DNA of 64,000 nucleotides from Oscillospiraceae bacterium (GCA_017434755.1 JAFRER010000008.1:30115-94114), one strand, 5' to 3'. Shown: positions 24,723-32,654, numbered from the stretch's first letter. Notes: a model not told the origin generated them from the sequence alone. Made by a program: numbers and translations.

Positions 24723-27008
24723 TCAGACTTTGAGGGTTCGCGCTTCCTTATAGGGCTTGAACAGCTGCCAGATGAACAGCCCGAGCAACACGACGGCCAA
24801 TACCAGACCGATCACATTTGCTCCGCCTGCGAACAGGCGTCCGAGCTGCCAGACGATGAAAGCCGTCACCCAGGCAAATCCGCACTGATATCCTATGGCG
24901 AACCAGGTCCACTTGCGGCTGTTCATCTCGCGTTTGATGGCGCCAATAGCCGCAAAGCAGGGTGCGCAAAGCAGGTTGAAGAGCAAGAAACTGTAGGCGG
25001 CGAGCTTGCCGTGACCGCCGGAGAAATCACGATAGTCCTCCGCGACTTTGTCCCAGATCTGGTCGCCGTTCTCCTCCAGTTCTTCCTCGCCATCCTGATC
25101 GTCATAGGCGTACAGTACGCCGAAAGTGCCGACCACGTTTTCCTTTGCCACGAGGCCCGTCACGGTCGCGACGGTAGGCTTCCAGTCGCCGAAGCCCAGG
25201 GGCTTGAAGATAACGGAGACGGGCTGCGCCACGCGAGCCAGGATCGAGTCGTCCATCGGCTCAACCTCGTCCTCGGGGATGCCCATGCGTTCGGAAACGG
25301 AAGCGACGTATTCCTCGGTGACGACTGTTTCATCCTCATAGAGCTCGTCGACCATGCCGAAGCGGCCGTTGACGGGACCGAAGCTCGTGAGGAACCAGAT
25401 AATGATGGAAGAAAGCACGATGACCGTACCCGCGCGCTTAATGAAGCTCCAGCCGCGCTCCCAGGTGCCGCGAAGGACGTTGCCCATTGCAGGAGCGTGG
25501 TATGCCGGCAGCTCCATGACGAAGGGGGCGGGATCGCCCGCGAACATCTTTGTCTTCTTGAGCATGATACCGGAGACCACGATGGCCGCAATGCCGATGA
25601 AATACGCGGAGGTGGCGACCCAGGTGCTGCCGCCGAAGAGAGCTCCCGCGATCAGGCCGATGACAGGGAGCTTTGCGCCGCAGGGCATGAAGGTCGTCGT
25701 GGTAATCGTCATGCGGCGGTCGCGCTCGTTTTCTATGGTGCGCGAGGCCATGACGCCGGGAATGCCGCATCCGGTGGCCACGAGCATGGGGATGAAGCTC
25801 TTGCCGGACAAGCCGAAACGGCGGAAGATACGGTCCATGATGAAGGCGATACGCGCCATGTAGCCGCAGTCTTCAAGCAGGCAGAGCATGAAGAACAGAA
25901 CGAGCATCTGGGGCACGAAGCCGAGCACCGCGCCGACGCCCGCGAGAATACCGTCGGAGATCAGGCCGATCAGCCAGGGCGCGACGCCCCAGCCTTCGAG
26001 GATCGCCCTTGAGCCTTCCTTGAGCCAGGCGTCGCCCAGCACATCGTTGGCGGTGTCGGTCAGAAAGGTGCCGATAGCAATCCCGCCGTCCGAGATAGAC
26101 TTGCCCATGGCCAGAGCGTAGACCAGGAACATGACAAGAGCGAAGATCGGCAGAGCGAGGATACGGTTGGTCACGATTTTGTCTATCTTGTCCGAAACAG
26201 TGAGCTCGCCCTTGTTTTTCTTCTTGTAGCAGCCCTTCATGAGGTTTGCTATATAGACGTAACGCTCGTTTGTGATAATGCTTTCGGCGTCGTCGTCGAG
26301 TTCTTTTTCAGCCGCTTTGATGTCTTCCTCGATGTGAGCCAGCGTCTTTTCGGGAAGATCCAGCCTGGCCAGCGCCTTGTCATCGCGTTCGAAGATCTTG
26401 ATGGCGTACCATCGCTGCTGCTCCTCAGGGAGATCGTGCACGGCGGATTCCTCAATATGTGCCAGCGCATGCTCGACGGAGCCGGAAAAGCTGTGCTGCG
26501 GAACGGTCTTTGTGCCGTTCGCTGCTTCCACGCAGGCGCTTACAACCTCATCCACACCGTCGCCTTTCAGCGCAGAGATTTCAACGATCCTGCAGCCGAG
26601 CTCCCGGCTGAGTTCTTCCACATTGATGCTGTCCCCGTTCTTCTTGACGAGGTCCATCATGTTCAGCGCGATCACGACGGGGATCCCGAGCTCCACCAGC
26701 TGGGTGGTGAGATACAGGTTGCGCTCGAGGTTGGTCGCGTCGACGATGTTCAATATCACATCGGGGCGTTCTTCGATCAGGTAGTTGCGCGCCACCACTT
26801 CTTCCAGCGTGTAGGGGGAGAGGGAATAGATGCCCGGCAGGTCGGTGACGTTCACGTCTTTCTGTCCGCGTACGCGTCCCTCTTTCTTTTCAACGGTGAC
26901 GCCCGGCCAGTTGCCGACAAACTGCTGAGTGCCGGTCAGAGCGTTGAACAGTGTAGTCTTGCCGGAGTTGGGGTTGCCGGCAAGCGCTATGCGGATCTGT
27001 TTGTCCAT
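24723..27008 (-). CDS. feoB: Ferrous iron transporter FeoB
   Basis: A 761-aa membrane GTPase that imports Fe2+. The cytosolic G domain shows G1 GNPNSGKT (11-18), the VTVEKKEG switch, DLPG (G3) and NMMD (G4). After a GDI-like helical region and the KGCYKKKNKGELTVSDKID linker come two gate repeats with GCGIPGVMASRTIENERDRR and a CAPCFAAIGAIKREM motif. The length is in the usual range. It follows two feoA genes and precedes the Cys-rich peptide, giving a full feo operon under a palindromic operator. Confidence 0.97.
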   Translation of the reverse strand: MDKQIRIALAGNPNSGKTTLFNALTGTQQFVGNWPGVTVEKKEGRVRGQKDVNVTDLPGIYSLSPYTLEEVVARNYLIEERPDVILNIVDATNLERNLYLTTQLVELGIPVVIALNMMDLVKKNGDSINVEELSRELGCRIVEISALKGDGVDEVVSACVEAANGTKTVPQHSFSGSVEHALAHIEESAVHDLPEEQQRWYAIKIFERDDKALARLDLPEKTLAHIEEDIKAAEKELDDDAESIITNERYVYIANLMKGCYKKKNKGELTVSDKIDKIVTNRILALPIFALVMFLVYALAMGKSISDGGIAIGTFLTDTANDVLGDAWLKEGSRAILEGWGVAPWLIGLISDGILAGVGAVLGFVPQMLVLFFMLCLLEDCGYMARIAFIMDRIFRRFGLSGKSFIPMLVATGCGIPGVMASRTIENERDRRMTITTTTFMPCGAKLPVIGLIAGALFGGSTWVATSAYFIGIAAIVVSGIMLKKTKMFAGDPAPFVMELPAYHAPAMGNVLRGTWERGWSFIKRAGTVIVLSSIIIWFLTSFGPVNGRFGMVDELYEDETVVTEEYVASVSERMGIPEDEVEPMDDSILARVAQPVSVIFKPLGFGDWKPTVATVTGLVAKENVVGTFGVLYAYDDQDGEEELEENGDQIWDKVAEDYRDFSGGHGKLAAYSFLLFNLLCAPCFAAIGAIKREMNSRKWTWFAIGYQCGFAWVTAFIVWQLGRLFAGGANVIGLVLAVVLLGLFIWQLFKPYKEARTLKV

Positions 27009-27024
27009 ATGCTTGTTTTCTCCT

Positions 27025-27246
27025 TTACTCTACTTCTATCATCTCGGCATCTGCCTTGCGGATCGAGAGCTCATACCCGCGGACATTCACTTCGATCGGG
27101 TCTCCCAGGGGCGCGACTTTGCGGACATACACCTCAACGCCCTTGGTGATTCCCATGTCCATGATGCGGCGCTTGACCGCGCCCTCACCGTGGAGCTTCA
27201 CAACCTTTACGGTGCTTTTGATCGGAACTTCTCTTAATGTTTTCAT
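27025..27246 (-). CDS. feoA: FeoA-domain protein (second copy)
   Basis: A 73-aa SH3-like FeoA protein (KRRIMDMGITKGVEVYVRKVAPLGDPIEVNVRGYELSI, quoted by its parts: MDMGITKG and APLGDPIEV are diagnostic). FeoA assists FeoB-mediated ferrous uptake. It sits 16 nt before feoB and 12 nt after the other FeoA gene. Confidence 0.93.
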   Translation of the reverse strand: MKTLREVPIKSTVKVVKLHGEGAVKRRIMDMGITKGVEVYVRKVAPLGDPIEVNVRGYELSIRKADAEMIEVE

Positions 27247-27258
27247 CCTCGTCCTCCG

Positions 27259-27471
27259 TCAGATCATTATTTTTCCGGCCATTTCCCGGCTGATCGCCAC
27301 GCGCGATTCCTTGACTTTGACAATGAGATTGCCGTTGATGGTATTCAGGACCGTTACGGTACCTCCGGCGACGAACCCCATGTCTTCCAGATGTTTTTTG
27401 ACGTCGGCGCTCCCGCCGACCTTGCGGATGATGTTTTCCTCTCCGTTGTTTGCCAGAATGAGCGGCATCAT
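27259..27471 (-). CDS. feoA: FeoA-domain protein (first copy)
   Basis: The start at 27471 is chosen because GGAGGG lies before the ATG-ATG pair; the longer frame has no ribosome site. The 70-aa product shows KKHLEDMGFVAGGTVTVLN and ESRVAISREMAGKIMI, an SH3-like FeoA fold. It is the first gene of feoA-feoA-feoB-Cys-rich. Two divergent FeoA copies are common in Clostridia and may form a heteromeric accessory. Confidence 0.88.
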   Translation of the reverse strand: MMPLILANNGEENIIRKVGGSADVKKHLEDMGFVAGGTVTVLNTINGNLIVKVKESRVAISREMAGKIMI

Positions 27472-27499
27472 CGGTTTCCCTCCAGTGCTGAGAAATAAA

Positions 27500-27515
27500 G
27501 TTAAACACATCTAAC
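27500..27515. promoter_or_regulatory. DtxR-type operator copy 1 (feo side)
   Basis: GTTAAA-CACA-TCTAAC: one mismatch to the arms GTTAGA-N4-TCTAAC, placed just upstream of the first feoA ribosome site. Confidence 0.6.
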
Positions 27516-27533
27516 CAAAGGCGCTAACAAAAG

Positions 27534-27549
27534 GTTAGAATTCTCTAAC
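27534..27549. promoter_or_regulatory. DtxR-type operator copy 2 (perfect arms)
   Basis: GTTAGA-ATTC-TCTAAC, flanked by a further G and C that extend the arms to 7 bp. It lies between the divergent feo operon and the DtxR-type gene. Two weaker half-matching copies follow at 27559-27574 and 27579-27594. Confidence 0.7.
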
Positions 27550-27617
27550 CGAGCATGAGTTTAACACCACTAACAAAAGTTGTCAATATCTAACTTCAAA
27601 ATTATTCCCCGCCGCAC

Positions 27618-27646
27618 TTGCTTTTTTTCAGATCGGATGATAGTCT
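27618..27646 (+). promoter_or_regulatory. Promoter of the first DtxR-type regulator
   Basis: TTGCTT (27618-27623), a 17-bp spacer and TAGTCT (27641-27646), 22 nt before the ATG. Confidence 0.45.
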
Positions 27647-27668
27647 AAGCCAAAAGGAGAGGTGAACT

Positions 27669-28037
27669 ATGACTATCCAGAAATCTGCCGAGGATTACCT
27701 CGAGGCCATGCTGATGCTCAAAAACGAGCGCGGATATATCCGCTCTATCGATATCGCCGAGAAGCTCGGCGTGACAAAGCCAAGCGTCAGTTATGCCACC
27801 AAGCGGCTCAGAGAAAACGGATACATCACCATGGATCCTGCCGGGATGATCGTGCTGACGGATGCCGGCCTCGAAATCGCGGAGAGGATCTATGAGCGTC
27901 ACGAACTCATCACCAGCCTTTTTGTCAGAATCGGCGTAAGTCCGGAGACGGCGAGAGAGGATGCCTGCAAGATCGAGCACGACCTCAGCGCGGAGACCTT
28001 CGAGGCCATCCGGAAGGTCGTGGAAAGCTGGGTCTGA
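27669..28037 (+). CDS. DtxR/MntR-family metal-dependent repressor
   Basis: A 122-aa regulator with an N-terminal winged helix (DIAEKLGVTKPSVSYATKRL recognition region) and a metal-binding dimer domain, lacking the SH3 tail. By alignment with B. subtilis MntR, Asp9 and Glu12 match D8 and E11, the His of RHEL matches H77, and CKIEHD carries Cys where MntR has E99. That Cys is as in the iron regulators DtxR/IdeR, suggesting iron rather than manganese sensing. It is divergent from feo, with operators between them, so it is the likely feo repressor. Confidence 0.9.
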   Translation: MTIQKSAEDYLEAMLMLKNERGYIRSIDIAEKLGVTKPSVSYATKRLRENGYITMDPAGMIVLTDAGLEIAERIYERHELITSLFVRIGVSPETAREDACKIEHDLSAETFEAIRKVVESWV

Positions 28038-28055
28038 AAAACTGCGGAAATACGG

Positions 28056-28088
28056 ATGCAGATCCCCGGAAGGGGGTCTGCATTTTCA
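28056..28088 (+). terminator. Terminator of the first DtxR-type gene
   Basis: Stem ATGCAGATCCCC/GGGGGTCTGCAT (one G-U) with a short GGAA-containing loop, followed by TTTTC. Confidence 0.75.
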
Positions 28089-28113
28089 ATAAAATGCTTA
28101 CGGAGAGAAAGAA

Positions 28114-28884
28114 ATGAGCTTGCTGAAAAAGATCATCCGGGCGGCGGCTCCGCTCCCGAAGATCGGGGAACAGGAGCGGTTCCTCTTTATAGGCCCCCAC
28201 CCGGACGATATCGAGATCGGCGCCGGGGCAACCGCGGCAAAGCTTGCCGCGGAGGGAAAAACAATCTGCTTTCTGATCTGTGCCGACGGGCGTTTCGGGA
28301 CTTCCAACTCCCCGGACATCGGACCGGAAGAGATGACAGAGATCCGAAAACAGGAAGCAATAGAGTCGGCGCGTTTTCTCGGTGTGGAGGACGTGCGCCT
28401 CCTGGGCCTTTGCGACGGCGGCTTTTACAAAAAGAAAGAGCTCGTGCGGGGCATCGCCGGTGTGATCGGGGAATTCAGGCCGGATGTGGTCTTCGCGCCG
28501 GACCCCTGCGTTACGAGCGAGTGCCACAAAGATCATCTGAATGTCGGGAACGCAGCAAGAGAGGTGGCGGTTTTCGCACCCTACGCGGGGATCATGAAGG
28601 AGTATGGCGCGGAGGCCGCTCCGGTCAAAGCGCTGGCGTATTTTTTCACCGCAAAAGCCAACAGCTATGTCGATACATCGGGTTATCTCCCGGCGCAGCT
28701 GGATTCGATATTCAAATATCACCGCAGCCAGTTCCCCGAGGGCTGCGCCGACGCAAAGAGCATCAGCCTTTATCTGAAGCTCAGGGCCTATGATTTCGGC
28801 CTGCGGAGCTTCCATAAAACGGCGGAGGGATTCCGGGTCCTCGGGCGGACGCAGATGCACTGCCTCCCGGAGGCCGGGGACTGA
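28114..28884 (+). CDS. PIG-L/LmbE-family deacetylase
   Basis: A 256-aa zinc-dependent N-acetyl hydrolase of the LmbE group. The zinc motif HPDD is at residues 29-32 (GPHPDDIEIGAGAT) and the third ligand lies in the ECHKDHLNVGNAA motif. Family members deacetylate N-acetylglucosaminyl conjugates, including bacillithiol, mycothiol and glycolipid precursors. No thiol-pathway partner is adjacent, so the substrate is open. GGAGAGAAAG precedes the ATG. Confidence 0.92.
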   Translation: MSLLKKIIRAAAPLPKIGEQERFLFIGPHPDDIEIGAGATAAKLAAEGKTICFLICADGRFGTSNSPDIGPEEMTEIRKQEAIESARFLGVEDVRLLGLCDGGFYKKKELVRGIAGVIGEFRPDVVFAPDPCVTSECHKDHLNVGNAAREVAVFAPYAGIMKEYGAEAAPVKALAYFFTAKANSYVDTSGYLPAQLDSIFKYHRSQFPEGCADAKSISLYLKLRAYDFGLRSFHKTAEGFRVLGRTQMHCLPEAGD

Positions 28885-28907
28885 ACCTCGTCACAAGGCA
28901 TGAAAAA

Positions 28908-28934
28908 GGACACAGGCTTCTGCCTGTGTCCTTT
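28908..28934. terminator. Bidirectional terminator between deacetylase and GtrA genes
   Basis: A 10-bp stem GGACACAGGC/GCCTGTGTCC with TTCT loop, T-run after and A-run before. Confidence 0.8.
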
Positions 28935-28946
28935 GCTGTCTTATGA

Positions 28947-29429
28947 TCAGGATTCTTTTTCACTTACAGGATCGTTTGCCCTCTCCGCTTCCGCGGCGGC
29001 CTCCTTTGCAAGCTGTTTCTGCGCCAGATCGTTCGTGTCGATGGATTTACCGAAGACGAAGAAGCGCTGATATAAAAACTCCGTTACGAAGTTCGTGATC
29101 ATACTGAGTCCGTCCGCAAAAAGAGGTGTCCAGTTCCGTGTTTCCGTTAAGTACTTTACCGCAAAAGTGGAGAGCGGCGTGAAAACAGCATAATAGGCGG
29201 CAACTTTCAACATGGCGACGGGAACATTGGATGCCGACTGAAAGGTGAATTTTCTGTTCAGTGTAAAGTTCCACAGGACAGAGAGGATCAGGCCGATCAG
29301 ATAACAGAGAAAGCTGCGTAACGGAGTAAAGGTCTCGAGCAGGAAAATGGATGCGGCCTGGATCAAACCCGCACTTGCAGAAAACAATGTGAATTTGACG
29401 ACCCGCCAGAACTCTTTTTTCTTACTCAT
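28947..29429 (-). CDS. GtrA-family membrane protein
   Basis: A 160-aa protein with four membrane helices (residues 10-125) and the family motif NFTLNRKFTFQ between helices 2 and 3, then NFVTEFLYQRFFVF, then a charged cytoplasmic tail. GtrA-like proteins flip or present polyprenyl-linked sugars for cell-surface polysaccharide modification. No glycosyltransferase is adjacent. The family is well supported, the pathway is not. Confidence 0.9.
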   Translation of the reverse strand: MSKKKEFWRVVKFTLFSASAGLIQAASIFLLETFTPLRSFLCYLIGLILSVLWNFTLNRKFTFQSASNVPVAMLKVAAYYAVFTPLSTFAVKYLTETRNWTPLFADGLSMITNFVTEFLYQRFFVFGKSIDTNDLAQKQLAKEAAAEAERANDPVSEKES

Positions 29430-29559
29430 GACAAGACCCCCTTTATCGGCAGAAAGCGATTATAGACCATTTCCGCGGACAAATCAACAGAGGCACCCGC
29501 CGAAGGGGAGCAAAGGGGCCATCGGGGAGCATCTGCCGCATATTTTTTGAAAAACCATC

Positions 29560-29588
29560 TTGAAAACCGGAGAGAGTTGATGTATGAT
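29560..29588 (+). promoter_or_regulatory. Promoter of the HMA-ZIP-DtxR operon
   Basis: TTGAAA (29560-29565), a 17-bp spacer and TATGAT (29583-29588). The first DtxR-type operator starts 9 nt downstream, covering the expected transcription start. Confidence 0.65.
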
Positions 29589-29596
29589 AAACGCGA

Positions 29597-29612
29597 GTTA
29601 GAGATAACTAAC
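29597..29612. promoter_or_regulatory. DtxR-type operator at the operon start
   Basis: GTTAGA-GATA-ACTAAC, one arm mismatch from GTTAGA-N4-TCTAAC, positioned at about +1 of the promoter at 29560-29588. Confidence 0.6.
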
Positions 29613-29642
29613 CAATTTGGTTCTTTTTTTTATTGGCTTTGA

Positions 29643-29658
29643 GTTAGACATATCTAAC
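29643..29658. promoter_or_regulatory. DtxR-type operator, perfect arms
   Basis: GTTAGA-CATA-TCTAAC, identical arms to the copy at 27534-27549 near feo, lying in the leader 43 nt before the HMA gene. Confidence 0.7.
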
Positions 29659-29700
29659 GAAACGCGGCAATTTACCGAACAGATCCGAAGGAGAACGGTC

Positions 29701-29964
29701 ATGATCAAGACAACAGTGAGGATAAACGGGATGGCCTGCAGCATGTGCGAGGCTCACATCTGTGATGTAATACGCAAACTCTGCCCACAGGCGAAGAAGG
29801 TTTCTGCCTCTCATACGAAGGCGGAGGCAAGCTTTCTGACGGAAAGCGCAGTCGATGAGGACGCGCTTCGCAAAGCGATCGACGCCACGGGCTATGCGTT
29901 CGTTTCCTGCGAGAGCGTTCCGTATGAAAAGAAAGGTCTGTTCGGCAGAAAGCAATCAGAATGA
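29701..29964 (+). CDS. Heavy-metal-associated (HMA) domain protein
   Basis: The ATG at 29701 follows AAGGAG. The 87-aa product has the HMA fold with the metal motif NGMACSMC near residues 9-16 and a second-half segment AIDATGYAF. A C-terminal KKGLFGRK tail is basic. Free-standing HMA domains bind Cu+, Zn2+ or similar metals as chaperones. It overlaps the ZIP transporter gene by ATGA, so they are coupled. Its place behind DtxR-type operators suggests response to iron or manganese status. Confidence 0.9.
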   Translation: MIKTTVRINGMACSMCEAHICDVIRKLCPQAKKVSASHTKAEASFLTESAVDEDALRKAIDATGYAFVSCESVPYEKKGLFGRKQSE

Positions 29965-30743
29965 ACAGCGACGTTATCTGGGGCCTGATGATCCCTTTTA
30001 TCGGGACATCTGCCGGTTCGGCCTGCGTGTTTCTGATGAAAGGCGGGCTGAACAAAAACCTTGAAAGGGCGCTCACGGGATTTGCCGCCGGTGTTATGAC
30101 GGCTGCTTCGGTCTGGAGCCTTCTGATCCCCGCGATGGAGCAGTCGGCCGCCATGGGCAGGCTTTCGTTTCTGCCGGCGGTCATCGGATTCCTGCTCGGG
30201 ATCGGGTTCCTTCTGCTTCTGGATACGGTCACCCCGCATCTGCATATGCACGCGGATCGGGCGGAGGGACCGCAGAGCGGGTTTGCCAGGACCACCATGA
30301 TGGTCCTCGCGGTCACGCTGCACAACATCCCCGAGGGAATGGCGGTCGGCGTGATCTATGCGGCGTTCCTCAGCGGACAGGCGGACATCACGGCCGGTGC
30401 CGCGCTTGCGCTTTCTCTGGGGATCGCGATCCAGAACTTCCCGGAGGGAGCGATCATATCCATGCCGCTGCGCGCGGAGGGGAAAAGCAGACGGAGCGCG
30501 TTCGGAGCCGGCGTGTTCTCGGGAGCGGTGGAACCGGTAGCCGCACTGGTCACGATCCTTGCTTCCAGAGCGATCGGGCTGGCACTTCCCTATCTGCTCG
30601 CTTTTGCAGCCGGGGCCATGCTGTATGTGGTCGTGGAAGAACTGATCCCGGAGATGTCCGAAGGCAGGCACTCGAATATCGGCGTTGTGATGTTTTCCGC
30701 GGGTTTTGCCCTGATGATGGCGCTTGACGTCGCACTGGGGTAG
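29961..30743 (+). CDS. ZIP-family divalent metal transporter
   Basis: A 260-aa membrane protein with about eight helices. Helix IV carries VTLHNIPEGMAVGV and helix V IQNFPEGAIISMPL, the paired His/Asn/Glu metal sites of ZIP carriers. A short His-containing loop (TPHLHMHAD) lies between helices III and IV. ZIP proteins import Zn2+, Fe2+ or Mn2+ into the cytoplasm. It is coupled to the HMA gene and followed by a DtxR-type regulator. Confidence 0.93.
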   Translation: MNSDVIWGLMIPFIGTSAGSACVFLMKGGLNKNLERALTGFAAGVMTAASVWSLLIPAMEQSAAMGRLSFLPAVIGFLLGIGFLLLLDTVTPHLHMHADRAEGPQSGFARTTMMVLAVTLHNIPEGMAVGVIYAAFLSGQADITAGAALALSLGIAIQNFPEGAIISMPLRAEGKSRRSAFGAGVFSGAVEPVAALVTILASRAIGLALPYLLAFAAGAMLYVVVEELIPEMSEGRHSNIGVVMFSAGFALMMALDVALG

Positions 30744-30793
30744 AACAGCCCGCAAAAATGTTTTTCTAATAGTAATGATAAAGGAGCGCAGGG

Positions 30794-31195
30794 ATGAATC
30801 TTCACAGATCGGGAGAGGACTATCTGAAAACAATGCTCATCTTGCTGCGGAAAAACGGCGAGATCCGTTCTTCGGAAGTGGCAAGGTATCTGAATGTGAG
30901 CAGAGCAAGTGTGAGCTATGCCGTGCGCTTTCTGAAGGAAGGAGGCTTTCTGACGATGGATGAGCACAGGCTGCTCAACTTCACCGATCTCGGCCTTGAG
31001 GTGGCGGAGCAGATCTACGACAGGCACCGCGTGATAAAGGACAGCCTGATCCGCCTCGGGATAGAGCCGGAGATCGCGGAGCAGGACGCCTGCAGGGTAG
31101 AGCACGATATCAGCGGGAGGACCTTTGAAAGGCTGAAGGAGCTGTGGACGGAACAAAGAGAAACGCCGGATCTCGAGAAGGAAGGCGTTTTATGA
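30794..31195 (+). CDS. Second DtxR/MntR-family regulator
   Basis: A 133-aa paralogue of the regulator at 27669. The recognition helix shares SVSYA (VSRASVSYAVRFL), which fits use of the same operator. Metal-site comparison: Asp9 is kept, but the MntR E11 position is Lys (EDYLKTML), and Cys is again present in DACRVEHD. It may therefore bind metal differently from its paralogue. AAGGAGCG precedes the ATG, and the gene overlaps the methyltransferase start by ATGA. Confidence 0.9.
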   Translation: MNLHRSGEDYLKTMLILLRKNGEIRSSEVARYLNVSRASVSYAVRFLKEGGFLTMDEHRLLNFTDLGLEVAEQIYDRHRVIKDSLIRLGIEPEIAEQDACRVEHDISGRTFERLKELWTEQRETPDLEKEGVL

Positions 31196-32034
31196 AATAT
31201 CACATTGAAGAGAATACCGTGCAGGAGACGCTGGTCATCCCTCTGTTCGGAAGGCTGGTGTGCTCCGAGCGTTTTCCGGAGCTGTTCTCCGACCCGGAGG
31301 CAAAGCGGATCTGCGATTCGCTGGATTACGACTTTGCGGAGAAGAGGAAGAAAATGGAATCCCCTGCCGGGCTCTTCGGAGCCCTGGAGGTGGCCCAGCG
31401 GCAATACGATCTGCGCGGTGAAGTCGAAGACTATCTGAAAGATCATCCGGAAGCTGCTGTAGTAAATCTCGGCTGCGGGTTGGACGACACTACTTCCAAG
31501 GTCGACAACGGGCTTTGCCGCGGCTATGACCTCGATCTGCCGGATGTGATCTCGGTTCGGAATGAGCTGCTGCCTGCAGGAGAGAGGGAGGAAAACCTCG
31601 CCTGCGATCTGAATGACTTCAGCTGGATGGAACGGATCGACGCCTCGAAGGGCGCGGTCTTTTTTGCCGCGGGCGTGTTCTATTACTTTAAGACCGAAGA
31701 AGTAAAGCGGCTGTTTTCGGCCATGTCGGAGCGCTTCCCCGGCGCGGTGCTGGTCTTCGACTCCTGCAACGAACGCGGCGCGAAGCTGATGCGAAAGACC
31801 TGGCTCAAGGAGGCCGGGATCACGGATGTCAGCGCGTTCTTTTCCCTGGAAGACGAAAAGGAGCTCCGGAACTGGAGCGGCCGTTTTGCTTCCGTCACAG
31901 CGAAGAGCTACATGCGCGGTTACCGGGATATTTACGGAAATGTCGGACAGTTCCATAAGCTGATGATCCGCTTCTGCGACAGTCTTGTGAAGATGAAGAT
32001 CGTAAAGATCGTATTTGAGGAAGTGAAAGCGTGA
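31192..32034 (+). CDS. Leucine carboxyl methyltransferase-like SAM-dependent methyltransferase
   Basis: The ATG at 31192 overlaps the regulator stop; GGAAGG precedes it. The 280-aa product has the SAM-binding VVNLGCGLDDT motif, the paired DNGLCRGYDLDLPDVISVR segment, and GVFYYFKTEEVKRLF, all typical of the LCM family (PF04072 type), which in bacteria O-methylates carboxyl groups of small molecules or polyketides. Its place inside a metal-responsive operon is unusual. The substrate is unknown. Confidence 0.85.
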   Translation: MKYHIEENTVQETLVIPLFGRLVCSERFPELFSDPEAKRICDSLDYDFAEKRKKMESPAGLFGALEVAQRQYDLRGEVEDYLKDHPEAAVVNLGCGLDDTTSKVDNGLCRGYDLDLPDVISVRNELLPAGEREENLACDLNDFSWMERIDASKGAVFFAAGVFYYFKTEEVKRLFSAMSERFPGAVLVFDSCNERGAKLMRKTWLKEAGITDVSAFFSLEDEKELRNWSGRFASVTAKSYMRGYRDIYGNVGQFHKLMIRFCDSLVKMKIVKIVFEEVKA

Positions 32035-32591
32035 CACGGAAGTATGAGATCCTCAAGCGGCTGGCAAAAGCCGCAAACATCAAGAAAAAGTGGACAGGCA
32101 TGAGCACGGAGGAACTTCTGGAAAGCCGCAGGCGTGCCAACGCAAAGAACAGGATTCCCGACCTGAAGGATGACGGGTTTGACATCAGCCGGATCGACGT
32201 GATGGGGTTTCCCGTGCTGAAAATGATCCACAAAAAGAGAACGGACATGCGTACAAAAGGAGGCTTCTGCTTTGCCGCGGTGGCTTACGGCGGTGAAGGA
32301 ACGATACCAAACTTCGAGCAGGCCGATACATTCTGGGCCTACTATATAGGAAAAGACAAAAACGGCAAAAGCAGGATCCTGAAGCGGGAACTGCTTTCCC
32401 TCTATCCGAAGAACAGCGAGGATAAGATCGAAAAGTTCCTCGGTTCCAGCTTCGATGTCCTCATCTGCGCCAATTTCGGACCGAAGGCCATGGCAAAGCT
32501 TAAGGAGGGCGGAATCTCTCTTTATACATTCGGCGGCGGATGTGAAATGGCCGTCCGGAAGTTTATGGAAGGAGATCTTACGGAACTCTGA
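32031..32591 (+). CDS. NifX/FeMo-cofactor-binding-like protein with hydrolase-like N-terminus
   Basis: A GTG start overlaps the methyltransferase stop (GTGA), with GAGGAAG before it. In the 186-aa product, residues 77-186 resemble the dinitrogenase iron-molybdenum cofactor (NifX/NifB C-terminal) fold: FAAVAYGGEGTIPNFEQADTF, then DVLICANFGPKAMAKLKEGGISLY and a final FGGGCEMAVRKFMEGDLTEL-type segment. Residues 1-70 (LKRLAKAANIKKKW, ...DVMGFPVLKM) instead recall the N-terminal lid of a Clostridial alpha/beta-hydrolase group, without the hydrolase core. Such NifX-like domains bind metal clusters or cofactors. No nif genes are present. The N-terminal comparison is from memory and less sure. Confidence 0.7.
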   Translation: MTRKYEILKRLAKAANIKKKWTGMSTEELLESRRRANAKNRIPDLKDDGFDISRIDVMGFPVLKMIHKKRTDMRTKGGFCFAAVAYGGEGTIPNFEQADTFWAYYIGKDKNGKSRILKRELLSLYPKNSEDKIEKFLGSSFDVLICANFGPKAMAKLKEGGISLYTFGGGCEMAVRKFMEGDLTEL

Positions 32592-32616
32592 CGAAAACGG
32601 TTCATACAATGCAGAA

Positions 32617-32654
32617 CGGGCAGCCTCACGGATCATGGTCCGCGGGGCTGCCCG
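32617..32654. terminator. Stem-loop between the NifX-like and MATE genes
   Basis: Stem CGGGCAGCC/GGCTGCCCG with a 20-nt loop that itself can fold (CGGATC...GGTCCGCG). T-runs are poor on both sides, so terminator activity is uncertain. Confidence 0.35.

Noticed and set aside
29874-32591. Nitrogen fixation locus suggested by the NifX-like fold
   Set aside because: No nifH, nifD, nifK or nifB is present and the neighbours are metal transport and regulation genes.
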